64,000 bases of DNA from JAFGBI01 sp964454025 (GCA_964454025.1 CAYVRP010000003.1:1-64000), one strand, 5' to 3'; positions 18,021 to 27,554 are shown, counted from the first letter of the stretch. The notes: generated by a model from the letters alone, not told the origin. Numbers and translations: made by a program.

Positions 18021-18234
18021 GGGCGAGGCCCGCGTGGCGGCTACTTGTCGCCGGCCCCGGTCTGTCCTCGCGGCGCCACTCGTCGTCACCGCAGACGAGG
18101 CGCCAGGACAGGGTATGGCTTGCGGGGATCCCGCAGGGGCTGTCGACGGCGTCAGCGACCTCGGGCTCGGTCCGGGTGAGCCCGAACCTGACGCAGTCGC
18201 CGACGCTGGTGTCCCCGGCGCTCGCGGCCGGCAC
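18010..18234 (-). pseudogene. Possible small secreted protein fragment
   Basis: A minus-strand frame reads CAAIFIVTLVPAGAVPAASA, resembling a signal peptide, followed by GDTSVGDCVRFGLTRTEPEV and a Cys-containing segment (SPCGIPAS, WRLVCGDDEW), ending at 18010. The signal-like part extends upstream of 18234 to about 18290 without a clear start codon, so the 5' end may be damaged. It overlaps the end of the beta-helix remnant by 11 bp, tail to tail. Support is modest. Confidence 0.3.
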
Positions 18235-18505
18235 CGCCCCGGCCGGGACCAGGGTGACGATGAAGATGGCGGCGCAGAAGGAGAGTGGACGGCGTGGACG
18301 TACCCTGGGTGACCCCCTCCTCCCGAGGTCGGGCGCGCCGCGGCTCGCGTCCGGGCTCGGGGCGGCCCCCCGCGGGGCTCACACCCGGGAGCGGCGACCA
18401 GCAGGACAGGTGATCGCGGCGTCGAACTGGGGTCGCGACAGCCGTCGGTTGCCGGCAGTCCCCGACGCGCGACGAAACACCGGAGGAGAGTGGATCGTCC
18501 GGCCC
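18235..18505. other. Intergenic stretch downstream of the GH8 gene
   Basis: About 270 bp. The first 60 bp may contain the 5' part of the small secreted fragment described above. The remainder shows no recognisable gene or clear terminator hairpin. Confidence 0.4.
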
Positions 18506-20327
18506 TTAGTCGCAGCGCGGGACCAGATCGATGTTCCACATGTTGCCGGTGATCGCCAGCAGGTAGAGGTTGCCGAGATACTTGCTGTACCAGTAGCTGT
18601 CGTTCAGCCGGCCCGCCTCCTGCGCGAAGGCGTCGGCGACGTCCTGTGTGTTGGCCATGGCGCAGACCGCCAGGCTCCCGACGACCGCCATGTTGTGGTT
18701 CCTCCCCACGCGGCTGCCGTCGAGGTTGTACTCGTCCACGATGGTCCCCACCCCCTGGGCGTACGCCCAACTGCTGAGCTTCTCGCACCAGGCGCCGGCC
18801 GCCGCGTTGCCGCTCCACAGGTAGTCGAGCCCGCTCTTGAACGGAGCTCGGATGGCGTCGAAGCTGAAGTAGCCCTTGCGGCTGCCCGCGCCGGCAGTCC
18901 CACTGACGGACTGCCAGTCGGGAACCAGGCCAGTAGTAGGGTGAGCGGCGGCGTCGCGAATGATGTGGGTGTCGTCCGCCAGCTTGGTCCACGCCTCGTC
19001 CCCGGAGATTTCGGCGAAGTAGCGGAAGAACCCGGGCGAGTAGTACGAGATGTCCGTCTCGTTGCACCCACCCCAGGGGCGCCCGCCCGAGCATCCCGGG
19101 TAGAGCGCGGAGACGCCGCCGCAGTTGGCGATGACCGACTTCAGGTTCGTCAGCAGGGTCCTCGCCTTCTCGTCGTACCCGTCGTTCGGCCATTGCCAGT
19201 GGGCGACGATCAGCCCCGAGGCGACGTCGATGTCTCCGTCGGTCGCGGCGCCCTGGTCGATCACACCGTTGCAATCCACCTTCCAGCCCTGCAGCCCGCA
19301 GCTCGAGCTCGCGGTCTTCGAGAGGTAGAAGGCGTACAGGCGATCTACCGCGTCCTTGTCGCCCATGTAGGCAGCCGCGATCGTCGCGAACCCCTGCGCC
19401 TCGACGAGGGACGTGGTGAGCGGGTCGACCCCTGGTCGGAGGTTGCCGTTGCACTCCTGGAGGAAGTGGTCGCGCCAGCTGTCGTACCATTCCCTGACGT
19501 GGTCGTTGCTGACGGCGCTCGACTGCACGCCATGGGGGTAGCGGACGTTCTGCGGAAAGGGATAGCGCTCCCCCTGCGGACCCGGTGCGCCGCAGGACGT
19601 GGGTCCACCGCTGCTCGGCCCGCCCGGCGCGGCGCCCCCGCTCGCGGCGCCGCCGCGGGGCGCGCCGCCGGTGCTGGCGCCACCGCTGGGCGTGCCGCCG
19701 GTGCTGGCGCCACCGCTGGGCGTGCCGCCGGTGCTGGCGCCGCCGCTGGACACGCCGCCGGTGCTGGCGCCGCCGCTGGGCGCGCCGCCGGTGCTGGCGC
19801 CACCGCTGGGCGCACCGCCGGTGCTGGCGCCACCGCTGGGCGTGCCGCCGGTGCTGGCGCCACCGCTGGGCGTGCCGCCGGTGCTGGCGCCACCGCTGNN
19901 NNNNNNNNNNNNNNNNNNNNNNNNNNNNNNNNNNNNNNNNNNNNNNNNNNNNNNNNNNNNNNNNNNNNNNNNNNNNNNNNNNNNNNNNNNNNNNNNNNCC
20001 GGTGCTGGCGCCACCGCTGGGCGTGCCGCCGGTGCTGGCGCCACCGCTGGGCGCGCCGCCGGTGCTGGGCGCGCCGCCCGTGGCGCGACCGCCCGAGGCC
20101 ATCCCTCCGACCGCCGCGCCCCCGGGGGCAGCGCCACCGGTAGCGGCGTCGCTGCCCCCAACGGCCGTCTGCGCACCGGCACCGCCTCCGGCACCCTCGG
20201 TGCTCCTCGAATCACCGGGTCCGGAGCAGCCGTTGACCACGACACCGGCTACCACCAGCCCCGCAAGGATCCACGACCGACGGCTGACAGGGACAGTCTG
20301 CATCTCGATTCCGTTCTCCTTCGCCAT
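18506..20327 (-). CDS. GH8 family glycoside hydrolase lipoprotein, interrupted by an assembly gap
   Basis: The N-terminus (ATG 20327) has a signal segment ending Val-Val-Asn-Gly-Cys (Cys34), then a Gly/Thr/Ser tether made of a 10-residue repeat (SGGASTGGTP). The repeat is broken by a 100-N gap that does not preserve frame. After the gap about 375 residues of GH8 catalytic domain follow. The GH8 active-site signature ATDGDIDVASGLIVAHWQW is complete, and the upstream SLVEAQGFATIAAAYMGD holds the expected acid Glu. GH8 includes endo-beta-1,4-glucanases, chitosanases, lichenases and xylanases; which one applies is undecided. Cysteines in the catalytic domain (SCGLQGWKVDC, CGGVSALYPGC, GGCNE) suit an extracytoplasmic location. 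True length depends on the number of repeats hidden in the gap. Confidence 0.85.
19660..20075 (-). repeat. 30-bp tandem repeat encoding a 10-residue tether unit
   Basis: At least seven copies precede the gap on the plus strand and about two follow it. Each copy is 30 bp (gtgctggcgc caccgctggg plus ten bases), encoding Ser-Gly-Gly-Ala-Ser-Thr-Gly-Gly-Thr-Pro with small substitutions. The near-identity of the copies suggests recent expansion and explains why the assembly failed here. Confidence 0.9.
19899..19998. other. Assembly gap of 100 N
   Basis: Exactly 100 N, a conventional placeholder for unknown length, lie within the 30-bp tandem repeat of the GH8 lipoprotein gene. The frame on the two sides differs because 100 is not a multiple of three. 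Confidence 0.99.
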
Positions 20328-20560
20328 GCTCGTCGGGGCGGACGAAGCTGACGTTGCTGGGCACGAACCCTTCCTCCAGCATCCGCTGGATCGCGCGCCG
20401 CGACAGAGGAGCGCTCCGGCCCCCCTGCCGTGTAGGTTTACAACCGAGGGCGAAGCCGCCGCGCCGCCGTCCCCCGCCGAGAGAGGGCGCTACGCGGGGA
20501 TGGGAGCAACGCCGCAGCGGGTCGCGGTCGCGCGCTCGTGCCCTGGCCCCTGTGCCCGCG

Positions 20561-20983
20561 TTACTCCTCTACCGGGACGGACGCGACCACGCGGACGAAG
20601 AAGTCCGGGCAGCCGTCGTTGTGAACGTCGACGTACTCGTCGGTCACCTGCTCGAAGAGCGCGGAGTTGCCGGCGGAGGTGGTGAAGTTCGCAAGGTCGT
20701 CCGGCTCGAAGGACAGGTAGGCGGTGACCTCGGTAGGGACGCGGCCGAGGGAGTGCACCAGGCGATAGCGGCGGCCGCCCGGGAAGTCGAGCCAGGGGCC
20801 TGCCATCGGCGAGGACTCGTACTGGTTCCCCACCGTGGTGCCGTCGAGCCACAGGATGGGGTCGCCATGCTCTTTGCCGCAGCCGCAGCCGGTGGTGGCG
20901 ACGGACGCCGCGACGATCGCGGCCGCAGCGACGAGGCGGCGCGCGACCGGCGGTGGGGCGGCGGTGGGGCGGTGGAGCGACAC
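20561..20983 (-). CDS. Small lipoprotein, unknown function
   Basis: A protein of 140 residues starts at GTG 20983, has a hydrophobic segment and a lipobox-like Ala-Thr-Thr-Gly-Cys (Cys33). The mature part is beta-rich (DPILWLDGTTVGNQYE, GGRRYRLVHSLGR, VTAYLSFEPDD) with FFVRVVASVPVEE at the end. It resembles other small myxobacterial lipoproteins with a jelly-roll-like layout; no family was recognised. A longer in-frame start exists only inside antisense sequence. It is divergent from cobA-hemD about 145 bp away. Confidence 0.6.
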   Translation of the reverse strand: MSLHRPTAAPPPVARRLVAAAAIVAASVATTGCGCGKEHGDPILWLDGTTVGNQYESSPMAGPWLDFPGGRRYRLVHSLGRVPTEVTAYLSFEPDDLANFTTSAGNSALFEQVTDEYVDVHNDGCPDFFVRVVASVPVEE

Positions 20984-21128
20984 GCGGCACTCGTAACACG
21001 CGCGCCCGGGCCTGCCCAGGCGGCGGCACGGCCGCCGGCGGCCCGCGCGGCCTCGGCCGTGTCCCGCCGCCAGCGACGGAGCTCCTGGCTTATCGCGCGC
21101 GCCCGGGCGCGCTATCTGGGCCCTCGTC

Positions 21129-22637
21129 ATGCGCGGCAAGGTGGGGCTGGTCGGGGCCGGCCCCGGGGACCCCGAGCTCATCACCGTTCGGGGTCGGGCG
21201 GTGCTCGAGGCCGCCGAGGTGGTGCTGCACGACGCGCTCTCGCACCCCGCGCTGCTCGAGCTCTGTCCCGGTGCGGAGATCCACGACGTCGGCAAGCGTT
21301 ACGATCGGCCGAGCGCGTCGCAGGATCGGATCAACGCCGAGCTCGTGGCGTTCGCGCGGGCGGGCCGGCGGGTGGTCCGCCTCAAGGGTGGCGATCCGCT
21401 TCTGTTCGCGCGCGGCGCGGAGGAGGCGCTGGCGCTGGCGGCCGCCGGCGTGCCCTTCGAGATCGTCCCCGGGATCGCCTCGCCGGTCGCCGCCAGCGCC
21501 TACGCGGGGATCTCGCTCACTCACCGCGGGCTGTCGTCGAGCGTGACCTTCATCACCGGCAGCGATCGCGAGGCGCGGGAGTGGTCGCCCGAGGCCTGGG
21601 AGCGCCTCGCCACGGCCACCGATACCATCTGCGTCCTGATGGGCGTGCGCCGCCTCGAGCCGATCACGGCGGCGCTCATCCGCGGCGGCCGCGGCCCCGA
21701 CACTCCGGCGGCGATGGTGCAGTGGGGGGCGCGGGCCGAGCAGCGGGTGGTGACCGCGCCCCTCGGCACCATCGCGGCCGCCGTGCGCGCCGCGGGGCTC
21801 GGCAGCCCGGCGATCCTGTTCGTGGGCGACGTCGTCGGGCTGCGCGACGCGCTAGCCTGGTACGACCGCCAGCCCCTGTTCGGCCGGCGCATCCTGGTGC
21901 CCAGGCCGCGTAGCCAGGCGGCCGAAACCGTCGCCGCGCTCCGGGCGCGCGGGGCGGAGCCGATCGTCTTCCCGCTGGTGGAGATCACCCCGCCGCCCGC
22001 GCCGGAACCGTTCGCCGCGGCCGTCGCCGGCCTGCACCGCCACGACTGGGTGGTGTTCACGAGCGCCAACGGCGTCGCCGCGACCTTCGCCGAGCTCGAG
22101 CGGCAGCGGCGCGACGCGCGCGCGTTCGGCGGCGCCAAGGTGGCGGCGATCGGACCGCGCACGGCCGCCGCCCTCGAGCGGCGCGGGATTGTGGCCGATC
22201 GGATCGCCGACGCGTACGTGGCGGAGGCCCTCGCGGACGCGTTGCTCGAGGGGGAGCCGCCCGGGCGGGTGCTGCTGCTCCGCGCCGCCGAGGCTCGCGA
22301 GGTGCTCCCCGAGCGGCTGCGCGCCGCGGGCTGCCGCGTGGACGCGGTCGTGGCCTACGAGACGCGGCCCCTCGGCGACGCCGCGCGGGCCGAGCTCCGC
22401 GCGCTCGTCGCGGCGGGTCGGGTCGATACCGTGCTGCTCACCTCGGGGTCGATCGCGCGGGCCTTCGCCGCGGCGCTCGGCTCTCCCCCGCCCACCCCCT
22501 CGCCCCTGGTCGCTTCCATCGGGCCGGTCACCTCGGCTGCCGCGCGCGCGGCGGGCCTCGAGGTGGCCGTCGAGGCCGCGGTCTACACGGTGGAGGGGTT
22601 GCTCGACGCGCTGGAGCGAGCCCTGAGCGCGCGCTGA
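21129..22637 (+). CDS. cobA-hemD: Fused uroporphyrinogen-III C-methyltransferase / uroporphyrinogen-III synthase
   Basis: This 502-residue bifunctional protein acts in tetrapyrrole synthesis. Residues 1-245 are the SAM-dependent uroporphyrinogen-III methyltransferase: GLVGAGPGDPELITVRG, then LKGGDPLLFARGAEE and YAGISLTHRGLSSSVTF are its family signatures. It produces precorrin-2 for siroheme or cobalamin. Residues 250-502 are uroporphyrinogen-III synthase (HemD), which closes hydroxymethylbilane; RRILVPRPRSQAAETVAALR and VVFTSANGVAATFAEL are typical. Fusions in this order are known in several bacterial phyla. HemA, HemC and HemB genes are not adjacent here. A TATCTG hexamer lies 10 bases upstream of the ATG. 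No riboswitch was seen. The next gene is a hemerythrin protein. Confidence 0.93.
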   Translation: MRGKVGLVGAGPGDPELITVRGRAVLEAAEVVLHDALSHPALLELCPGAEIHDVGKRYDRPSASQDRINAELVAFARAGRRVVRLKGGDPLLFARGAEEALALAAAGVPFEIVPGIASPVAASAYAGISLTHRGLSSSVTFITGSDREAREWSPEAWERLATATDTICVLMGVRRLEPITAALIRGGRGPDTPAAMVQWGARAEQRVVTAPLGTIAAAVRAAGLGSPAILFVGDVVGLRDALAWYDRQPLFGRRILVPRPRSQAAETVAALRARGAEPIVFPLVEITPPPAPEPFAAAVAGLHRHDWVVFTSANGVAATFAELERQRRDARAFGGAKVAAIGPRTAAALERRGIVADRIADAYVAEALADALLEGEPPGRVLLLRAAEAREVLPERLRAAGCRVDAVVAYETRPLGDAARAELRALVAAGRVDTVLLTSGSIARAFAAALGSPPPTPSPLVASIGPVTSAAARAAGLEVAVEAAVYTVEGLLDALERALSAR

Positions 22638-22711
22638 GGCGGGCTCCGGTTCGCCCCGGTCGACGCGGCGCCGCGGTTGCCGCCGTCGGGTACCCGCGCG
22701 ATGCTCCGCCC

Positions 22712-23284
22712 GTGGACGAGGAGGCGCTGCCGCACCCCGTCGACCTGCTCGCTCGGGAGCACCAGGCCATCCGCGGCGTGCTGGACGCCTTCGAGCGCTA
22801 CCTCGACGCGCTCGGGGCCGGCGACGACGTCGACCCGGCGGATCTCGCGCGCTTCCTGGGCTTCTTCCGCGAGTACGCCGACCTCGGCCACCACGAGAAG
22901 GAGGAGGGGCTCCTGATCCCTGCGCTGGTGCGCGCGGGGCACGCCTGGGACGAGGGCCCCATCGCTCAGGTGCGCCGCGAGCACCACCGCGAGCGTTACC
23001 TGGTGGCGGCCCTGCGGCGCGCCGCGCTGGCGCGCGCGCCCGGGGCGGCGGCATGCCCGGGGGTGGTCGCCGCGGCCCGCGAGTACGTGGCCTTCCTTCG
23101 CGCGCACCTGACCCTCGAGGAGGGCGAGCTCTTCCCCGCCGTGCGGGCATGCCTGAGCGACGCGGCGGAGCGGGCGCTCGCGCGCAATCTCGCGCGCTTC
23201 GACCGCGAGTGGGACGAGCACCAGGATCTCACCTTCTTGCAGCAGCTCGCCGCGGAGCTCGCGGTGCGCTACCCCGGCTCCTGA
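22712..23284 (+). CDS. Hemerythrin-domain protein
   Basis: A 190-residue soluble protein starts at GTG. It is a four-helix-bundle hemerythrin/HHE domain with the expected metal ligands: REHQ in helix 1 (His18), GHHEKEEG in helix 2 (His-His-x-x-Glu), REHHRERY in helix 3 and RAHLTLEEGELFP in helix 4, with a late DEHQ. Such proteins bind a di-iron centre and respond to oxygen, NO or iron. It is 74 bp downstream of cobA-hemD in the same direction, so co-expression is plausible but not shown. Length is typical for bacterial single-domain members. Confidence 0.88.
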   Translation: MDEEALPHPVDLLAREHQAIRGVLDAFERYLDALGAGDDVDPADLARFLGFFREYADLGHHEKEEGLLIPALVRAGHAWDEGPIAQVRREHHRERYLVAALRRAALARAPGAAACPGVVAAAREYVAFLRAHLTLEEGELFPAVRACLSDAAERALARNLARFDREWDEHQDLTFLQQLAAELAVRYPGS

Positions 23285-23290
23285 TCCCGG

Positions 23291-24448
23291 CTACGGGCGC
23301 CCCGGCGCCAGCCGGTCCTGGGCCGCGGTCGTCGCCACCGTCAGCAGGACGAGTGCGAGCACGCAGGGGGGCAGCAGCTCCAGCCCGAGCCGCGCGGCGC
23401 CCAGCCCGATCAGGGCGGGGAGGAGCGGCCCTCCCACGTAGGCCGCGCCCACCTGCAGGCCGATCACCGCGCGCGCCACCTCCGGCTCGAAGCGGCGGGG
23501 CGTCTCGTGCATCAGCCCTGGGTAGACAGGGGCGAAGCCCAGGGCGAGCAGCAGGAGGCCCAGCGCGGCCGCGCCCGGCGACCGCCGTGCGAGCAGCAGC
23601 AGCGCCCCCAATCCCGCTATCCCGAGGCCGAGCCGCACCAGCCCGCGGTTCCCGACGCGGTCGGAAACCACGCCGGTCGCGAGCCGCCCGCCCGTGATGG
23701 CCGCGTAGTACAGACCGACCCATTCGGCGGCGCGCGCGGGCGAGAGCCCCCGCGATTCGACCAGGAGCGAGGCCGACCAGAGGCCTACCGCGGACTCCGT
23801 CCCCGTGTACGCCGCGAAGGAGGCGACGCCGAGCCAGGGCCCGGCGGCGGTCCACCAGGGGCGAGCCTGGCTGGCGGCCGTCGCCGCGCGCGCGGGCGGG
23901 GCCTCCCGGGGCCAGAGGCGCAGGGTCGCGAGCAGGGTCGCCGTGACGCCGAGCTGGGCCAGCGACAGGGTCGCGTACCCGGCGCGCCACCCGCCGTTCG
24001 CGAGTCGCGCCGCCAGGATCAGGGGTCCCAGGGCGGCGCCGAGCCCCCAGGCGCAGTGCAGCCAGTTCATGTGGCGCGAAGAGTAGAACCGCGCGACGTG
24101 GTGGTTGAGACCCGCGTCCACGGCGCCCCCGCCCAGGCCGAGCGGCACCGCCAGCAGCAGGAGCGCCACCGGCGCCGGCGCCAGCGCGAAGCCGGCGAGG
24201 GCGAGGCTGGTCAGCGCGAAGGAGAGGACCACCAGGCGGGGCGTGCCGAGGCGCCCGAGGACGCGGCCGCTCGCCACGCTGGACGCGGTCGAGCAGGCTC
24301 CGGCGACCAGGGATACCGCGCCGGCCGCTGCCAGCGGGGCGCCCAGCTCCGCGCGCATCGCCGGCCACGCCACGCCGAACGCGCCGTCCGCGAGGCCCAG
24401 GCCGACGAACGCCACATAGACGATCGCGAGCAGCAGCGTGGCCGCCAT
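23291..24448 (-). CDS. MFS transporter
   Basis: A 385-residue integral membrane protein with about twelve hydrophobic helices starts at ATG 24448. The N-terminal half carries GLADGAFGVAWPAMRAELGA and an A-type loop GRVLGRLGTPRLVV; the second half carries VSDRVGNRGLVRLGLG. The GxLaDGafG start resembles the FucP-like/sugar-permease branch of the major facilitator superfamily. The substrate is not predictable. Its start is six bases downstream of the stop of the glycosyltransferase gene, so the two are probably co-transcribed; the product may move a sugar or lipid-linked compound related to that enzyme. It is convergent with the hemerythrin gene. Confidence 0.82.
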   Translation of the reverse strand: MAATLLLAIVYVAFVGLGLADGAFGVAWPAMRAELGAPLAAAGAVSLVAGACSTASSVASGRVLGRLGTPRLVVLSFALTSLALAGFALAPAPVALLLLAVPLGLGGGAVDAGLNHHVARFYSSRHMNWLHCAWGLGAALGPLILAARLANGGWRAGYATLSLAQLGVTATLLATLRLWPREAPPARAATAASQARPWWTAAGPWLGVASFAAYTGTESAVGLWSASLLVESRGLSPARAAEWVGLYYAAITGGRLATGVVSDRVGNRGLVRLGLGIAGLGALLLLARRSPGAAALGLLLLALGFAPVYPGLMHETPRRFEPEVARAVIGLQVGAAYVGGPLLPALIGLGAARLGLELLPPCVLALVLLTVATTAAQDRLAPGRP

Positions 24449-24454
24449 CCTCGG

Positions 24455-27385
24455 CTAGAGCTCCACCCTGACGAGGGCGAACTTGTTGTTCTGCGCCGGC
24501 GAAATCAGCCGCTCGAGGCGCCTCACGGGACCGAGGTCGCGCTCGAGGTTCTTCACCCGGCGGTGCTCCGTGGCGACGAAGATCACCCGCCGGCCCCGCT
24601 CGCGCAGCGCCGCCACGTGGGCCTTGAAGGCGTCGCTGTCCGACACGAAGACCGCGATCCGGTTGCCCGTGTAGAAGTTCTCGCCCTTCCAGTTGAGCTG
24701 GTAGGCGAGGATCGGCTCCTCCGGGCCCTGGCGGCGGCGGTAGTAGGTCGCGATCGTCTCGCGCTGGCCCCAGTGGGGCGCGGCGGCGACGAGGTAGACG
24801 TTGACCGACCAGGCCGTGAACAAGACCCCCACCGCCAGGAGCAAGGTCGCGGCGTGCCTCCGCGCCGCGGGGACGATCAGGAGGCCGGTGAGGACCGTCG
24901 CCACCACCGTGAAGGCGAGCAGCGCGGGCGCGAAGTCGAGCGTCGGGGGCCAGGGGCGCTCGTAGTTGTAGACGAACAGGTGCATCAGCCGCGTGGGCCC
25001 GGGCAGGCTCCCGATCGTCGCCACGAGGTCGCGGCCCACCAGGGCCAGGAGGGGGCAGGCGAGGAGCGCGATGGCGGCGAGAGCCGCGTCCTCGCCGGGG
25101 TCCCGCGCGGCGTCGGCTCGCGGCCAGAGTCGAGGTAGGGCGAACGCGAGGCCGAGGCCGAGCGCGAACGCGGCGGTCGCCACGGGCCAGCAGGGGGCGC
25201 CGGGGCTCCCCTCGACCACGAGCCCGTCCAGGCGGGAGGCGCGGGCGTAGTGGATGGCGCCGAGGAGCGCCGTCGCCGCTCCCAGGGCCGCGGCGCCGTA
25301 CGCGATGCGGCGCCACCCGGCCCGCGGCCGTCCGTCGCCGAGCGCACGATCGACCACCAGGGCCGCCAGCGCCGCGAGCGGCGGAGTCGCCGGGAGCGCG
25401 TAGTGGTGGAACTTGGTGAGCGAGAGGGTGAAGAGCGAGAACGCGGTGACGAACCAGAGCCGCAGGAGGGCCGCGGCCTGGGGCGGCCACGCGCCGTCCG
25501 CCGGCCGCGCGCGGAGCCCGGAGACGAGCCCCAGCGCGGCCAGGCCCGACCAGGGGAAGGTCCCGTAGCCGAGCTGCGCGACGTAGTAGCGGAGCGAGGT
25601 GTCCGCGCCCGCGTTGGTGTCGTGCACGTGCACGAACGCGCGCTTGTACATGTCATGGAAGAGGAGCCGGTCGAGGAACGGCCACCCGTGGCGGAGGTAG
25701 CTCTGCACGAACCACGGCAGGACGACCACGGCGAGGATGAGCACCAGCGGGGCGAGCTCGAGGCGGTCCAGGTCGCGGAGGCGTCCACTGGCCAGGAGGA
25801 AGCAGGCGATCGTGAACAGCGGGATGACGAGCCCGGGGGCGCCCTTGCCGAGCATGCTCAGGGCGACCACCAGCCACGCGCCGAGGAAGGCGAGCCGCTG
25901 GCGGCGCCGCTCGTTCCGGGTGGCGGCCAGCAGGAGCCCGGTGAGCGCGGCGAAGCCGAGCGCGGTCACCGCCGGCTGCGCCAGGATCCCCTCGCTCCGC
26001 GGCCAGAGCAGCGCACAGGCCTGGTTGCCGGGGAGCCCGCAGTTGTGGCCCCCGGAGCCGACGAGGAAGGCGTCCGGGTGGAGTCGGAAGAAGAGGCGGG
26101 GTTCGGTGGCGAAGAGCCAGGTGAGGTTGCGGCTCGCGAGGTAGACGAGCTGCGGCAACACGACCATCAGCAGCGCCCCGGCGAACAGGTGGTACGCGCT
26201 GGGCGTGATCACGCGCGTCCCGAGCCGGATGGGGTAGAGGCGCGCGCGCGCCTCGGGCTCGGCGCCGAAGCCGATCAGGCAGAGGCCGAGCGAGGCCGCG
26301 AGCGGCGCTGCGTACGGCATGTCCGTCATCGACTGCCGCGCGAGGAAGAACCAGTACGGCATCGTCGCCAGCAAGAGCCCCGCGATGAGCCCGGCGCGCC
26401 GCCCCCAGGCGCTCGCGACGCCCCGATAGAGCAGGTAGGCGCCGAGGAGCGCGGCCAGGAACCCCGGGAAGCGTGCCGCCCACTCCGGCCCCGGCTCGAG
26501 TCCACGCGCGACCCCCTCCAGCACCCGATCGGGCGCGGTCTGCACCCCGAGCAGGGAGAAGGCGATCCCTTGCAGCCAGAAGTCGAGCGGCGGCTTGGAG
26601 AAGAAGAGGCCGTCCTGGGCCCACCAGAGCGTGATCCAGTCGCCCCGGACCAGCATCTCCCGCGCGACCTCTCCGTAGTGCGTCTCCCAGGGATCGACGA
26701 GGGTGAAGCTCCCCAGCCGCGGCAAGTACAGCCCGGAGATGATCGCGATGAGCCAGAAGCCGTGGCGCCGGAGCAGCGGGCGCGCGCGGGCCGCGCCCGG
26801 CGCGAGCATGGCGGCGACGCGGAAGACGGCGACCACCACCCACAGGAAGGTGCTCGTCACCAGCAGCGCTGCGGACAGCCTCGGCCAGGGAAGGGCGCCC
26901 ATGACCGCCAGCCTCAGCGCGGCGAAGCAGCCCGCCCCCGCGGAGGCGAGCTCGATCAAGCGGAGCCAGGGGAAGGGGACCGGCGCCTCGTCGGCGCCCG
27001 GCTCGGCAGAGCGACCGACGTCTGCCGCCACCGCGGGCTCCGCCCCGGTCGCGTCGCGCCGCCCGGTGGCGGGCGTGACGAGGAGGGGAGGGGAGGGGTC
27101 TGGGGCGGGGACCGCGCCGCCATCGCGCGCGGTCGGGTAGCCGTCGAGGGTGCCGAGGCCGTCGAGGATCGCGATCGTGGCCAAGAGGTAGCCCAGGATC
27201 GCGACCGGCAGGTTCCAGCCCAGGTCCTGATCCGGCGCCACCGCCAGGAACGCGAGCACGAGCCCGGCCGCCGCCACGACGAACGCCAGCGGGCGGAGCC
27301 GAGGCGGGGCAGCCTGCTTGGCCGCCGCGCTGCCGCCCTCGGCCCCCGTGGGCAAGGGGTCTGCGCCCTGCTCTTGAGCAGTCAT
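24455..27385 (-). CDS. ArnT/PMT-like (GT39 family) membrane glycosyltransferase
   Basis: A 976-residue protein with many hydrophobic helices. The catalytic first loop is FTLVDPWETHYGEVAREMLV, with the Asp and Glu pair typical of the GT39/ArnT superfamily. FSKPPLDFWLQ follows, as in ArnT-type enzymes that transfer a sugar from polyprenyl phosphate to lipid A or other acceptors. The N-terminal 150 residues contain two extra helices and an Ala/Pro-rich linker, making it much longer than ArnT (about 550). The last 90 residues are a soluble segment (LAYQLNWKGENFYTGNRIAV, RVIFVATEHRRVKNLERD). The ATG at 27385 is preferred; an upstream TTG would add 17 polar residues. The MFS gene follows six bases later. 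Acceptor and donor are unknown. Confidence 0.82.
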   Translation of the reverse strand: MTAQEQGADPLPTGAEGGSAAAKQAAPPRLRPLAFVVAAAGLVLAFLAVAPDQDLGWNLPVAILGYLLATIAILDGLGTLDGYPTARDGGAVPAPDPSPPLLVTPATGRRDATGAEPAVAADVGRSAEPGADEAPVPFPWLRLIELASAGAGCFAALRLAVMGALPWPRLSAALLVTSTFLWVVVAVFRVAAMLAPGAARARPLLRRHGFWLIAIISGLYLPRLGSFTLVDPWETHYGEVAREMLVRGDWITLWWAQDGLFFSKPPLDFWLQGIAFSLLGVQTAPDRVLEGVARGLEPGPEWAARFPGFLAALLGAYLLYRGVASAWGRRAGLIAGLLLATMPYWFFLARQSMTDMPYAAPLAASLGLCLIGFGAEPEARARLYPIRLGTRVITPSAYHLFAGALLMVVLPQLVYLASRNLTWLFATEPRLFFRLHPDAFLVGSGGHNCGLPGNQACALLWPRSEGILAQPAVTALGFAALTGLLLAATRNERRRQRLAFLGAWLVVALSMLGKGAPGLVIPLFTIACFLLASGRLRDLDRLELAPLVLILAVVVLPWFVQSYLRHGWPFLDRLLFHDMYKRAFVHVHDTNAGADTSLRYYVAQLGYGTFPWSGLAALGLVSGLRARPADGAWPPQAAALLRLWFVTAFSLFTLSLTKFHHYALPATPPLAALAALVVDRALGDGRPRAGWRRIAYGAAALGAATALLGAIHYARASRLDGLVVEGSPGAPCWPVATAAFALGLGLAFALPRLWPRADAARDPGEDAALAAIALLACPLLALVGRDLVATIGSLPGPTRLMHLFVYNYERPWPPTLDFAPALLAFTVVATVLTGLLIVPAARRHAATLLLAVGVLFTAWSVNVYLVAAAPHWGQRETIATYYRRRQGPEEPILAYQLNWKGENFYTGNRIAVFVSDSDAFKAHVAALRERGRRVIFVATEHRRVKNLERDLGPVRRLERLISPAQNNKFALVRVEL

Positions 27386-27554
27386 CCGCTGGGTCGACGC
27401 GTCCGACCTCCCGGCCGCGGGAGCGATTCGTACCAAGTCCGCTTCCCGTTGCCCACCGGCCGCGCCGTCGCCTCTCCGGGCCGCGCTGCTACGGTGGTGG
27501 TTGCCCGGAGCGCCGGGAGGAACGCCGGCGCCCCGGCGGTGTCAGCAGGCGAAG

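Noticed and set aside
21000..21128. Search for a cobalamin riboswitch before cobA-hemD
   Set aside because: No B12-box-like sequence is present and the leader appears to be very short.
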